From NCBI RefSeq assembly GCF_007954265.1, contig NZ_VOLS01000016.1, forward strand, positions 1-64,000: DNA of 64,000 bases. The letters run 5' to 3'. Below the pieces are notes generated by a model, which was not told the origin of the DNA, ran no database searches, and saw only the letters and a program-made list of their open reading frames with translations. Of the stretch, positions 56,072 through 64,000 are shown in pieces. Numbering within the stretch: position 1 is the stretch's first letter; the number at the start of each line of letters is the position of its first letter. Origin of the DNA: Colwellia sp. C1TZA3. GTDB lineage: Bacteria; Pseudomonadota; Gammaproteobacteria; Enterobacterales; Alteromonadaceae. A program made the position numbers and the translations under genes.

Positions 56072-57166
56072 GTGAATACCCTCATCTTATTTTTAGAAAA
56101 TCTATTACAACTTAGTGTTGAAGCTAGCTCATGGCTATTACTCGGTCTACTTATTGCCGGTCTAATGAAAGCTTAGCTGCCCACTAAAGTTTTAAGCCAG
56201 CATTTAGGTCATGGCAATAAAGCTATTATTAAAGCGGCATTTATTGGCGCGCCATTACCCTTATGCTCATGTGGCGTGATCCCTGTGGCGATTGAACTAC
56301 GACGTTTGGGCGCTTCAGCTCCTGCCACTGCAGCGTTTTTAGTCGAAACACCTGAAACCGACGTAGATTCAGTGTCAGTTTCCTATGCTTTATTAGGGCC
56401 TGTCTTAGCCATTTACCGCCCAATTACGGCCATATTGCTGATATTACGGCCATATTATCAGCAATATTTACCGGTATGATTGTCGCGACAACTAAAGAGA
56501 GTTGTCCGCAAGTAAAAAGCCCTAAAACAAGTAGTGAATCGACAACTTGCTATGCAAAAAAACAGCCGCTGTTAAAGCTAAAGCAGCAGAGCCAACAAGC
56601 TCATGCTGTGCAAGCAAATCAGCAAAGCTTAGCAACTCTGTAACAGCCAAAACATTGACCGGCATTCGCTATAGCGCGACACAACTGATTGATGACTTAG
56701 TGCGCTGGCTACTACTTGGCTTATTATTCGCCACTGCCGTAAAAAACCTTTGTAGCCAAATGATTTTTATTAAGCTAGGCGCTATGCTAGTGATGATTGC
56801 TATGTCAATTCCTATGTATATATGCGCTACTGCCTCAACACCTATTGCCGCAGGCTTTATTATGGCAGGCATTTCTCCAGGTACTGCCTTAGTTTTTATG
56901 ATGGCGAGACCAGCCACTAACATTTCAACCTTAGACGTTATTAAAAATGAAATGGGTAGTGGCGTATTAATAAAATACCTATAGGCATTAGTATTTCAGC
57001 GATTATTTCTGGCTTATTACTGGACTGGGGACTAATGTATTTTAACATTAATATTAGTCAGCAAATGCAACACAGCCACCAGTTAATACCTTTTTGGCTT
57101 GGCTTAACTTATCTTGGCATGCTGACATTTCTAGCCATTAAACCTTTGCGTAAACTGTTGATATAA
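56072..57166 (+). pseudogene. Broken SO_0444-type permease (metal efflux, ArsP/DUF318 family)
   Basis: Joined frames give a full permease: WLLLGLLIAGLMKA, GAPLPLCSCGVIPVAIELRR, TPETDVDSVSVSYALLGPV, DDLVRWLLLGLLF, SIPMYICATASTPIAAGF, SPGTALVFMMARPATNISTL and a last helix ending KPLRKLLI. It is split by an in-frame TAG (56174, probably from a TGG), a 20-bp duplication (56423-56442 copied at 56443) that shifts the frame, an A-tract shift near 56550, and another shift near 56975. Four lesions mean it is dead. Intact relatives are inner-membrane Cu/Zn- or As-linked efflux permeases. It lies between ffh and a CcsA-like gene. Confidence 0.92.
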
Positions 57167-57279
57167 AATAAACAATAGTTATGGAGTCTGCTAGCGGTTC
57201 TGCTAGAATCGCCATAGTAAATATTAACTAGTAGTATTATTTACTTTATGGACATTTTTTAATTTTTTTGGAGCTCTTT

Positions 57280-58080
57280 GTGGAATTTTCAAGTATCAGT
57301 TCATTTACTGCGTTTGTATGCTACAGCGTAGCGACGATATCAATTTTATCGCGTTTATTTCATCCTAAAGGGCCCAACTTAATTATTACCTTGATTTTTG
57401 CCTGTTTGGCGATTGTTTTTCATGTATTAAGTAGCTCACAATTTTTATTTACTCATAACAACCTCAATTTCTCACTGCCTAACGTAGTGTCGCTGGTCAG
57501 TTTAATTATTACCTTAGTTATTTCAACAGTCGCTTTACGCTTCAAGGTTAATTTATTGTTGCCGGTGATTTATGGTTTTGCCGGCCTTTGGCAACTCAGT
57601 ATGATCTTCATTTCACCTATGGGTAATATGGAAATTGTTACCGATAAACTTGCTATGTTGAGCCATATTACTTTAGCGCTTATTGCTTATTGTATTTTAG
57701 TTATCGCTACTTTATATGCCTTCCAAGTTGCTTATATCAATACAAAGTTAAAGAATAAAAATTTACAAGCCGTGCATCACTTACCGCCTTTAATGCAAGT
57801 TGAACGCCAGTTATATATTATTTTACTGTTAGGGAGTATCTGCTTGTTATTTAGCCAAGTATTAGGCTTTTTATTCCTTGACGGTATGATCTCAAATGCC
57901 AATGCCCATAAAACTATTTTATCACTTATCGCCTGCAGTATTTATTTCTTAACGCTATGGGGACATTTCAAACAAGGTTGGCGTGGCCAACGGGTACTGG
58001 TATTAACCGTAATTGCCACCTTTATACTGACTTTGGCTTATTTTGGCAGCCGATTTGTGAAAGAATTTCTCTTATTATAA
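57280..58080 (+). CDS. CcsA/YpjD-like cytochrome c assembly-family membrane protein
   Basis: This 266-aa inner-membrane protein has eight hydrophobic helices. FHVLSSSQFLF, the MLSHITLALIAYCILVIATLYAFQV region and LLFSQVLGFLFLDGM ... AHKTILSLIACSIYFLTLWGHFKQGWRGQR match the cytochrome c assembly (CcsA) family, whose conserved His residues handle heme. Its usual place beside ffh and corB is kept here. The GTG at 57280 has GGAG 6 nt upstream; a TTG at 57268 overlaps that site. Its precise role is not settled. Confidence 0.9.
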   Translation: MEFSSISSFTAFVCYSVATISILSRLFHPKGPNLIITLIFACLAIVFHVLSSSQFLFTHNNLNFSLPNVVSLVSLIITLVISTVALRFKVNLLLPVIYGFAGLWQLSMIFISPMGNMEIVTDKLAMLSHITLALIAYCILVIATLYAFQVAYINTKLKNKNLQAVHHLPPLMQVERQLYIILLLGSICLLFSQVLGFLFLDGMISNANAHKTILSLIACSIYFLTLWGHFKQGWRGQRVLVLTVIATFILTLAYFGSRFVKEFLLL

Positions 58081-58165
58081 ATTTTAGGGTATAAGTTAAC
58101 TTTGTATTACTTTTCCAATTTGGTGCGGTAATACGGCTTATAAATAACTATCAATAGGATCCCTT

Positions 58166-59443
58166 TTGGATAACATCTCTACCGATATGCTGTTTGTCGT
58201 ACTTGGCATTCTCATATTCATATCAGCCTATTTTTCAGGTTCTGAAACCGGCATGATGTCGATTAACCGGTATCGCTTAAAACACTTAGAAAAACAAAAT
58301 CATCGCGGCGCTAAACGGGTTAGCAAATTACTGGCAAAACCAGATAAATTGATCGGCTTGATCCTAATTGGTAATAATTTAGTCAATATTTTTGCCACCC
58401 TTATTACCGGCATTATTGCGCAACGATTGTATGGCGACGCCGGGGTATTTTATTCTGGCTTGTTGTTAACCTTAGTTATTTTGATTTTTGCCGAAATAAC
58501 GCCAAAAACTTTAGCCGCCTTATACCCAGAAAAAGTCGCTTTTCCAAGTTCATTAATTCTTACCGCGCTGTTAAAAGTCTTATACCCTTTCGTTATTGCG
58601 GTCAATTGGATCACCAATGGCATATTAGCCATATTGGGGATTAGTTCAGAACAACGTGAACAACACAGCTTAAGCTCTGAAGAATTACGCACTGTGGTCA
58701 ATGAGTCGGGTGCCTTATTGAAATCTCAAGACCAAGACATGTTAGTGGGTATTCTCGACTTAGAGAATGTCACCGTTGAAGATATTATGATCCCACGTAA
58801 TGAACTGGTTGGCATCGATATCAATAACGAGTGGAAACGCATTCAAAAGCAACTCACCCAGTCAAACCATACCCGAGTTTTGTTATATCGTGACAATATT
58901 GATGACGTGGTAGGTTATGTTCACATGCGTGATGCCTTACGATTAGTCTCGAAAGAACAATTTACCAAAGCAACCTTGTTACGTGCTGTACGGGAAATTT
59001 ACTTTATTCCTGAAGGTACCCCGCTCAATGTGCAACTGTTAAAGTTTCAACATGCAAAAGAGCGCATAGGCTTAGTGGTTGATGAATATGGTGATATTCA
59101 AGGTTTAGTCACCTTAGAAGATATACTTGAAGAAATTGTTGGTGACTTCACTACAACGATGACACCCACCACCAGTGATGAAGTTAATATTCAACCCGAC
59201 GGTAGCTATTTAGTCGATGGCAGTGCAACCGTACGTGACGTGAATAAAGAAATGGCTTGGAATTTCCCCACTGATGGCCCAAAAACTATCAATGGCTTAA
59301 TTTTAGAGTACCTTGAAGATATTCCAGAGGCAAACTTAAGCGTTAGAATATCGGGTTATCCGCTGGAAATTATTGCAGTAAAAGATAATATGATCAAAAC
59401 GGTTAGAATTTTACCTGATTTTTATGACGCGATAAAATCTTAG
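58166..59443 (+). CDS. corB: CNNM/CorC-family magnesium/cobalt efflux-like protein (CorB)
   Basis: This 425-aa protein has an N-terminal DUF21 membrane domain (about 1-160; SAYFSGSETGMMSINRYRLKHL), two CBS domains (about 195-320; VEDIMIPRNELVGI and LVVDEYGDIQGLVTLEDILEEIVGD), and a C-terminal CorC_HlyC domain (about 335-420). It takes part in Mg/Co homeostasis. The TTG start has AGGA 6 nt upstream. It is 85 nt from the CcsA-like gene, probably in one operon. Confidence 0.94.
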   Translation: MDNISTDMLFVVLGILIFISAYFSGSETGMMSINRYRLKHLEKQNHRGAKRVSKLLAKPDKLIGLILIGNNLVNIFATLITGIIAQRLYGDAGVFYSGLLLTLVILIFAEITPKTLAALYPEKVAFPSSLILTALLKVLYPFVIAVNWITNGILAILGISSEQREQHSLSSEELRTVVNESGALLKSQDQDMLVGILDLENVTVEDIMIPRNELVGIDINNEWKRIQKQLTQSNHTRVLLYRDNIDDVVGYVHMRDALRLVSKEQFTKATLLRAVREIYFIPEGTPLNVQLLKFQHAKERIGLVVDEYGDIQGLVTLEDILEEIVGDFTTTMTPTTSDEVNIQPDGSYLVDGSATVRDVNKEMAWNFPTDGPKTINGLILEYLEDIPEANLSVRISGYPLEIIAVKDNMIKTVRILPDFYDAIKS

Positions 59444-59472
59444 CTATTTAAAGGCTAAACAAAGTTTTTATT

Positions 59473-59509
59473 AAAAGCACAGTTGAACCTATATCAACTG
59501 TGCTCTTTT
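59473..59509 (+). terminator. Terminator after corB
   Basis: An 11-bp AGCACAGTTGA/TCAACTGTGCT stem (59476-59486/59494-59504) with a 7-nt loop, followed by CTTTTC. Confidence 0.85.
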
Positions 59510-59650
59510 CTTATTACCCCCTGCAATAAGTAGCATTTAATAAGTCGTATTTAATAGCGGCTGACTTTAATCGGTTAGTCATCGCCCTTACACTTCTGCT
59601 TAATAAACAACATTTTCTGTTAGCATCGTTGACTCATTTTTGGACTATTT

Positions 59651-59741
59651 TGTGGATAGAACAATCGTCACTGAAAGTTACTAACAAAGTTATGCACAAC
59701 TCTAGATCTGAGGACGATGTTTCCACAATTTCTGTGGATAA
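59651..59741. promoter_or_regulatory. Cluster of DnaA-box-like sequences
   Basis: TTATGCACA (59690-59698, plus strand) and TTATCCACA (59733-59741, minus strand) both match the DnaA-box consensus TTATNCACA. A one-mismatch box CTATCCACA lies at 59651-59659 on the minus strand, and a two-mismatch GTTTCCACA near 59719. The flank to 59914 is AT-rich, with A/T runs at 59790-59820. Genes usual for oriC are absent. Confidence 0.6.
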
Positions 59742-59914
59742 CAAATGCAAGCCCTCTAGCAAATAGCCTTTGAATTTTGCAATCGATTTTTTAAAAAAAG
59801 ATGAAGTTTTTTTAAAAAGTCACTGAGTTTATTTTCTAGCCCGTGCTGCTAGTAATAAAGTGACAAAAATAACTAGAGGCTAAAAGCTTGTTAACCTCTG
59901 TCATAGTAGGTGGG

Positions 59915-60538
59915 CTAATCACCAAAAAACAAGCGCCATAACCAGCCATGATTAAGTTCTTCTTCACAGCTTTTAAGCTGACTGGAATAGCGCTTAGCAC
60001 GACGATCAACTTTTCGGGCCACCTTACTTAACCAAGCTTTTTTCTTATAACTTTTATGTTTAAAGCCGCTCCAACCTTCATGATAATTTAAATACTGGTT
60101 GTACCCATCCCATTTAGAGACCTTATTAATTTTTTGAGTTTTAAAAATAAACCAACCCATAAAATCAATAGCATCTTCAAAATCATCGCGATCAGCACCA
60201 GAATTATCTGTTTCTCTCACGTAGTCTGCCCAAGTCATCGTTTTTGCTTGTGAATAGCCATAAGCGCTACTTACTCGACCCCAAGGAATAAAGCCTAACA
60301 GATAGTCTCTAGGAGGTAATGCACCGGCTTTAAATGAGCTTTCTTGATACATCATACTCATCGGCACATGAATAGGTACACCCCAACGTTCGCGCACTTC
60401 TTTGGCGATAAAATACCAATCTCTATGCTCGCGAAATATTTCGCATAAATTTTCCGGGTTTTTTGGTGGGCTAGTTGCGCAACTTGATAACGTTAAGCAA
60501 GCTAGCGCAGAAATAATAAGTGTTTTAAAAAAGGCCAT
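59915..60538 (-). CDS. Lysozyme-like (SLT-type transglycosylase) lipoprotein
   Basis: This 207-aa protein has a lipobox (LTLSSC, Cys20). The following domain has MYQESSFKAGA with the likely catalytic Glu, SSAYGYSQAKTMTW and a long helix with Trp and Tyr (GYNQYLNYHEGWSGF), as in bacterial SLT relatives that cut peptidoglycan. The C-terminus is basic (KKKAWLSKVARKVDRRAKR). It is probably anchored in the outer membrane facing the periplasm. Confidence 0.9.
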   Translation of the reverse strand: MAFFKTLIISALACLTLSSCATSPPKNPENLCEIFREHRDWYFIAKEVRERWGVPIHVPMSMMYQESSFKAGALPPRDYLLGFIPWGRVSSAYGYSQAKTMTWADYVRETDNSGADRDDFEDAIDFMGWFIFKTQKINKVSKWDGYNQYLNYHEGWSGFKHKSYKKKAWLSKVARKVDRRAKRYSSQLKSCEEELNHGWLWRLFFGD

Positions 60539-60706
60539 GAATTTAGTTACTGAGTTTTGAATGATAATATCATGCCAGATAATTGTCGAATTTTCAGATT
60601 AAAGTCGTGATATATGACACTTTATTCTAACGCGGGCTTTGAAATACTTTATTCTGCTACATAAAAGAAAAAAACAACAATAACATGAACTTCAGATAAG
60701 CTGTAA

Positions 60707-60863
60707 TACCAGTTCCATTAAGTTTGTGATCTTGTTGTGCGCAGAAAAAATAACTCAAGGTAAGGCGCTCGATTGAGCAATAGCTGGCTATTGGGATTGA
60801 GAGCAACACAGCCTTGAGCTATTTTAACTAGTACAAGTGAGCAATAACTTAATGGGATTGGTA
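60707..60863 (-). repeat. 157-bp MITE-like element, copy 11
   Basis: Full-length minus-strand copy, first of a tandem pair, with GCAGAAAAAATA where others have GCAGGAAAAATA. Confidence 0.93.
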
Positions 60864-60866
60864 TAA

Positions 60867-61023
60867 TACCAGTTCCATTAAGTTTGTGATCTTGTTGTGC
60901 GCAGGAAAAATAACTCAAGGTAAGGCGCTCGATTGAGCAATAGCTGGCTATTGGGAGTGAGAGCAACACAGCCTTGAGCTATTTTAACTAGTACAAGTGA
61001 GCAATAACTTAATGGGATTGGTA
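60867..61023 (-). repeat. 157-bp MITE-like element, copy 12
   Basis: Full-length copy in the same orientation as copy 11, 3 bp (TAA) after it. Confidence 0.93.
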
Positions 61024-61205
61024 TAACTACTGTATGTAGTTGACTTAAGCTTAGGCACTCATTACCTTTTCATTCTGGGTCATTACTCTTGGTTACTAAA
61101 CGTGTTGTTACGCGATAATTTTATATATTTTACAGCAGATTTATTGTTTTAATCTCAATCATCAGGGGATTTTTCACCCTAAGTATATTTTACTTTGACT
61201 ATTCA

Positions 61206-61364
61206 TACCCATCTCACTAATTATCTGATCATTTCACTTGGTTAAAACAAACCACTACTGCGTTATTTATTTAATAATTGGAACAACTAGTTATTAAATA
61301 AATGCCTTGTATTTGACTATTTTCCTTACGTATAAAGTAAACCAGATAATTAATAAAACTGGTC
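61206..61364 (+). repeat. Third-family repeat, uninterrupted degenerate copy
   Basis: Left half (TAATTATCTGATCATTT, GGTTAAAACAAACCACTACT) and right half (AAATGCCTTGTATTTGACTA, ending near ACTGGT) align with the two outer pieces of 17105-17424. It is about 159 bp long and diverged. Confidence 0.6.
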
Positions 61365-61477
61365 TATTCTAACCTTGATGAACTTGATGGCGAGTTATTA
61401 TGGTTAGACAACAGCTAAAATTAACATCATGTCATGAAGGTAAATTTCTATTGAGTATTCATTAAGGAAGGAAGAAA

Positions 61478-61513
61478 ATGAATCTGACAAAAAATGAACC
61501 ATTAAAAAAATAG
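61478..61513 (+). CDS. Possible 11-aa mini-ORF with strong ribosome site
   Basis: ATG to TAG encodes MNLTKNEPLKK, with AAGGAAGGAAG ending 3-4 nt upstream of the ATG. Another short frame (61400-61465, 21 codons, MVRQQLKLTSC...) ends where this ribosome site begins. Terminator-like stems follow. The peptide itself is not recognised. It may be a leader peptide or part of a small RNA. Confidence 0.35.
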   Translation: MNLTKNEPLKK

Positions 61514-61567
61514 CCAGTCATATACTATGAAAGCAAAACCTTCCTGGACTGCTTTTTTATTATTTAC

Positions 61568-61597
61568 AGCGCGTTATCTTAACGCGCTTTTTTTTTG
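61568..61597 (+). terminator. Strong plus-strand terminator with no full-size gene upstream
   Basis: A 9-bp AGCGCGTTA/TAACGCGCT stem (61568-61576/61580-61588) with a 3-nt loop and a T9 tail. A weaker stem (AGCCAGTC with GGACTGCT, 61512-61554) followed by TTTTTT lies just before it. The minus strand has no T-run, so it is not for gshA. Confidence 0.88.
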
Positions 61598-61730
61598 CCT
61601 AAAATTTAATAAGCGACTACAAACGCAGATAATGGCGAATAGCAGTTGCCACTGATAATTGCCATTGGATTAAAAACAATTACCGTACTTTTAAGGGCAA
61701 TGAGCAGTGCTATTAAAAACTAAGTTTTGC

Positions 61731-63311
61731 TCAGGAAAAGTAGTCCTGCAGAAAAGTATCAAAATCCATTGTGTCACTTGCTTCGATAGCCGCATTTTTG
61801 CGTAATGAGTCGGTGACTGTTTCGGTAAAATATTCTTCGCTAAACTCTTGATAATCATTAGCTAAAAGCTGTTGGCGGTAATCAACAGCCTTACTAAGCG
61901 CCATTTTTGTTAACGATTGATTTTCATCAACCACTGCCGCTAAAATTTGTGCCGACGGTGTTAAACTAGCGTCGTTAATTTTAGCCGCTTCCGCCGCAAG
62001 TACTTGACTGTATAGCTTAGTGTCATTAGCTTGATCTAATAATGTAGCAATATCCGCCATTTTAGCGAAAATTTCACCACCCCATTGCTGTACAGACTTA
62101 CCTTCTGTCTTCTCTGCTGCGATATCTTGTAATAATAATGTTGGATCACGACCTCTTACAACCACAGCATCCATATTTTCTTCACTGGTTGCCTGTGCAC
62201 TGTAGTTAAGTGTTGGACTGTTCTCTAGCATACAAAAAGTCAGAAAAATGTCTAAAAATCGTACTTGTTCAACTGTGATGCCGGTGGCAGAAAAAGGGTT
62301 AACATCAAGTGCTCTCACTTCAATATATTCAACGCCCCTATTGCTTAACGCCTCTGATGGCTTTTCGCCAGCCTTTGCGACACATTTTGGACGTACAGGT
62401 GCGTATAATTCATTTTCTATTTGTAAAACATTACTGTTAAGTTGCTGGTACTTACCGTCAACTTTGATACCAATTTTCTTAAACTTTTGCGACGGTAAAT
62501 TTATCGCATTTTTCACCCCGTCTAAGTAGTCCGACAAATTGTTATAGCAAATTTGTAACGTTGACTGCTCACTGTTGGTGTAGCCTAAGTCGCTCATACG
62601 TAACGATGTGGCATACTCAAGGTACATATAACCTTTTTCGGTTTTCTTAAACGGTAAATCAGTGGTTTTATTTTTTAGAAAAGATCGACAAATAGCGGGT
62701 GAACTGCCATATAAATAGGGGATTAGCCAGCAAAAACGTTTGTAGTTTCTTAAAAGTGCAAAGTATTTATCAGAGATATAATCATCAAGTACATCAGTAT
62801 TTTCTTCAATGCTTTGCAGCGATTGAAAAAAACTTTTTGGAAAAGAAAAGTTAAAATGTATGCCAGAGATAACCTGCATCATGCTGCCATAGCGATTCTT
62901 TAAGCCTTGGCGATAAACAGTTTTCATTTTACCTATGTTAGATTTACCGAACTGAGCCAAGGGTATTTTATCGTCATCATCAACAAAACACGGCATACTC
63001 ATCGGCCACAATAACTCACCATCAAGTTGACTTAAGGTAAATTTTTGCACATCTTCAAGTTGGGTAATCACTGTTTCAGGTTGATAACTAACCGGGGTAA
63101 TAAATTCCAGCAAGGTTTCTGAGTAGTCGGTGGTAATATTAGGATGAGTTAACGCCGACCCTAATCGTTCACTGTGCCCGCGTTCAGACAAACGCCCTTC
63201 TGGTAGCACTCGAAGTGCTTCACGTTCTATACCTCGACCAAATTGGCTCAAAGAAGTTTGATGCTTTACTTGAGCAAAAGCCGTGATATATTCGTTTAAT
63301 GATAATGTCAA
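61731..63311 (-). CDS. gshA: Glutamate-cysteine ligase
   Basis: This 526-aa class I enzyme makes gamma-glutamylcysteine, the first step of glutathione synthesis. FGRGIEREALRVLPEGRLSERGHSERLGSALTHP at the start (key part GIERE), the DYSETLLEFITP metal-binding Glu, SGIHFNFSFPKSFF and YIEVRALDVNPFSATGI are typical. It starts at a TTG with AGGA 6 nt upstream. It may supply glutathione used by the GST and glutaredoxin genes. Confidence 0.97.
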   Translation of the reverse strand: MTLSLNEYITAFAQVKHQTSLSQFGRGIEREALRVLPEGRLSERGHSERLGSALTHPNITTDYSETLLEFITPVSYQPETVITQLEDVQKFTLSQLDGELLWPMSMPCFVDDDDKIPLAQFGKSNIGKMKTVYRQGLKNRYGSMMQVISGIHFNFSFPKSFFQSLQSIEENTDVLDDYISDKYFALLRNYKRFCWLIPYLYGSSPAICRSFLKNKTTDLPFKKTEKGYMYLEYATSLRMSDLGYTNSEQSTLQICYNNLSDYLDGVKNAINLPSQKFKKIGIKVDGKYQQLNSNVLQIENELYAPVRPKCVAKAGEKPSEALSNRGVEYIEVRALDVNPFSATGITVEQVRFLDIFLTFCMLENSPTLNYSAQATSEENMDAVVVRGRDPTLLLQDIAAEKTEGKSVQQWGGEIFAKMADIATLLDQANDTKLYSQVLAAEAAKINDASLTPSAQILAAVVDENQSLTKMALSKAVDYRQQLLANDYQEFSEEYFTETVTDSLRKNAAIEASDTMDFDTFLQDYFS

Positions 63312-63704
63312 AATAGTTCCTGATGCGTTACGCCAGTGAGTAAGTGTTATTTAAGGGTGAAATGTTAATTTTCAATGGCTACAATGATTTATTATTCTCT
63401 TAATATCGGTTAGGTCCAGCAAATAAAGTATCAACAAAGCGGTAAAAGTTTGCTCACTGACTTTAAACCCACCACCTTACACTGCTAAAATATACCCTAT
63501 ATTGTTGCATTTATCTTTATCTGACTGAGAAATTGAAGCCATTCAGTCAAAGTATATTTATTTTCTTAAAAATTTTATACTGGGCTCTGCAAGCATACAG
63601 TTTCTTATTAGCTGAGCTTACGGTAAAGTTAGTTGCTGGACATTTTTAAGTGATAGCTAAAGCTCACAATCCCCCCAACATAAAATAATAATAAAGGTTT
63701 ACTA
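63312..63704. other. Divergent intergenic region between gshA and the antiporter gene
   Basis: These 393 bases hold no gene. They must carry both promoters. I see no operator or terminator I can support. Confidence 0.4.
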
Positions 63705-64000
63705 TGCAAGACAGTGTTTTTAGCTTACTTCCCCCGCTTGTTGCTATTATCATTGCTATATGGCGAAAAAATGCACTTTTCGCACTTTTATGTGGCGTAA
63801 TGCTTTGTTATGTCATGATAGCAAATGGTCACCCTATTGATAGCTTAACCGGCACTACAGTTGGCATTGCACAAGTATTTTACTCTTTAGGTAACGTTTA
63901 CATTGTCAGTTTCAGCCTATTAATTGGCGCTTTAGTGACGCTAATGAATCAATCGGGCGCAGTCAATGGCTTTATTAACCACCTTGCCTCATTAAATTTA
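63705..64000 (+). CDS. Na+/H+ antiporter NhaC-family protein, N-terminal part
   Basis: Only the first 98 codons are inside the window. MQDSVFSLLPPLVAIIIAIWRKN and the following helices (LFALLCGVMLCYVMIA, VYIVSFSLLIGALVTLMNQSG) match the start of NhaC-type antiporters, which would extrude Na+ in this marine organism. AAAGG lies 7 nt before the ATG. The gene runs past the window end. Confidence 0.85.

Noticed and set aside
59651-59741. oriC itself at the DnaA-box cluster
   Set aside because: No dnaA, dnaN, mnmG or rpmH nearby and too few boxes; origin is unlikely here.

Overview
The window looks like chromosomal DNA of a cold-adapted marine gammaproteobacterium of the Colwellia/Thalassotalea type (Alteromonadales). 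The basis is an AT-rich sequence, a secreted DUF3494 ice-binding protein like the Colwellia antifreeze protein, a long (about 527-aa) isocitrate lyase of the Colwellia/Pseudomonas type, a typical gammaproteobacterial rpsP-rimM-trmD-rplS operon, and many small non-coding repeats. There is no phage, plasmid, CRISPR array, tRNA or rRNA. This taxonomic call is inference from gene content, not from a search.

Layout. 0.2-5.7 kb: a sigma-54-dependent PAS regulator divergent from cyanase (cynS) and a formate/nitrite-family channel with a near-perfect -24/-12 promoter, then a PP2C phosphatase-protein kinase fusion; probably a nitrogen (cyanate/nitrite) module. 5.9-12.2 kb: ice-binding protein, a periplasmic molybdenum hydroxylase pair, a glutathione S-transferase and an AraC regulator. 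12.6-19.7 kb: glyoxylate shunt (isocitrate lyase and malate synthase G) flanking a LysR-lrgA-lrgB unit. 20.3-25.4 kb: a small secreted protein and a 1452-aa lipoprotein with PKD-like repeats and a peptidase-like core whose HExxH reads HQYFH. 26.4-33.1 kb: ppiC, msrPQ, a glutaredoxin, a DUF2058 protein, and a second molybdenum hydroxylase operon with its own MocA-like cofactor gene. 33.4-38.4 kb: penicillin-acylase-family enzyme, MAPEG protein, and pheA behind a readable Phe-rich leader peptide and attenuator. 38.8-42.9 kb: RND efflux pair. 43.1-50.0 kb: AsmA-like protein, outer-membrane protein, the aroF-tyrA-thioredoxin-like operon with TyrR boxes, and acs. 50.3-55.9 kb: a PEP-CTERM remnant, the rpsP operon, an EamA transporter and ffh. 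56.1-64 kb: a permease pseudogene with four lesions, a CcsA-like protein, corB, a DnaA-box cluster, a lysozyme-like lipoprotein, gshA, and the start of an NhaC-type antiporter cut by the window end.

The window is peppered with a 157-bp imperfect-palindromic MITE-like element (twelve copies, three tandem pairs), a related 157-bp element (two copies) and a third family of about 160 bp. One of the related elements sits inside a copy of the third family. The elements lie between genes and account for several spurious short reading frames.

I see no single obviously new defence or biosynthetic system. The best candidates for follow-up are the sigma-54/cyanase/FNT module, the HQxxH lipoprotein, the pheA attenuator, the DnaA-box cluster, the orphan terminator-ended transcript before gshA, and the nested/tandem MITEs. 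Many start codons were adjusted by Shine-Dalgarno position, as noted in the entries.
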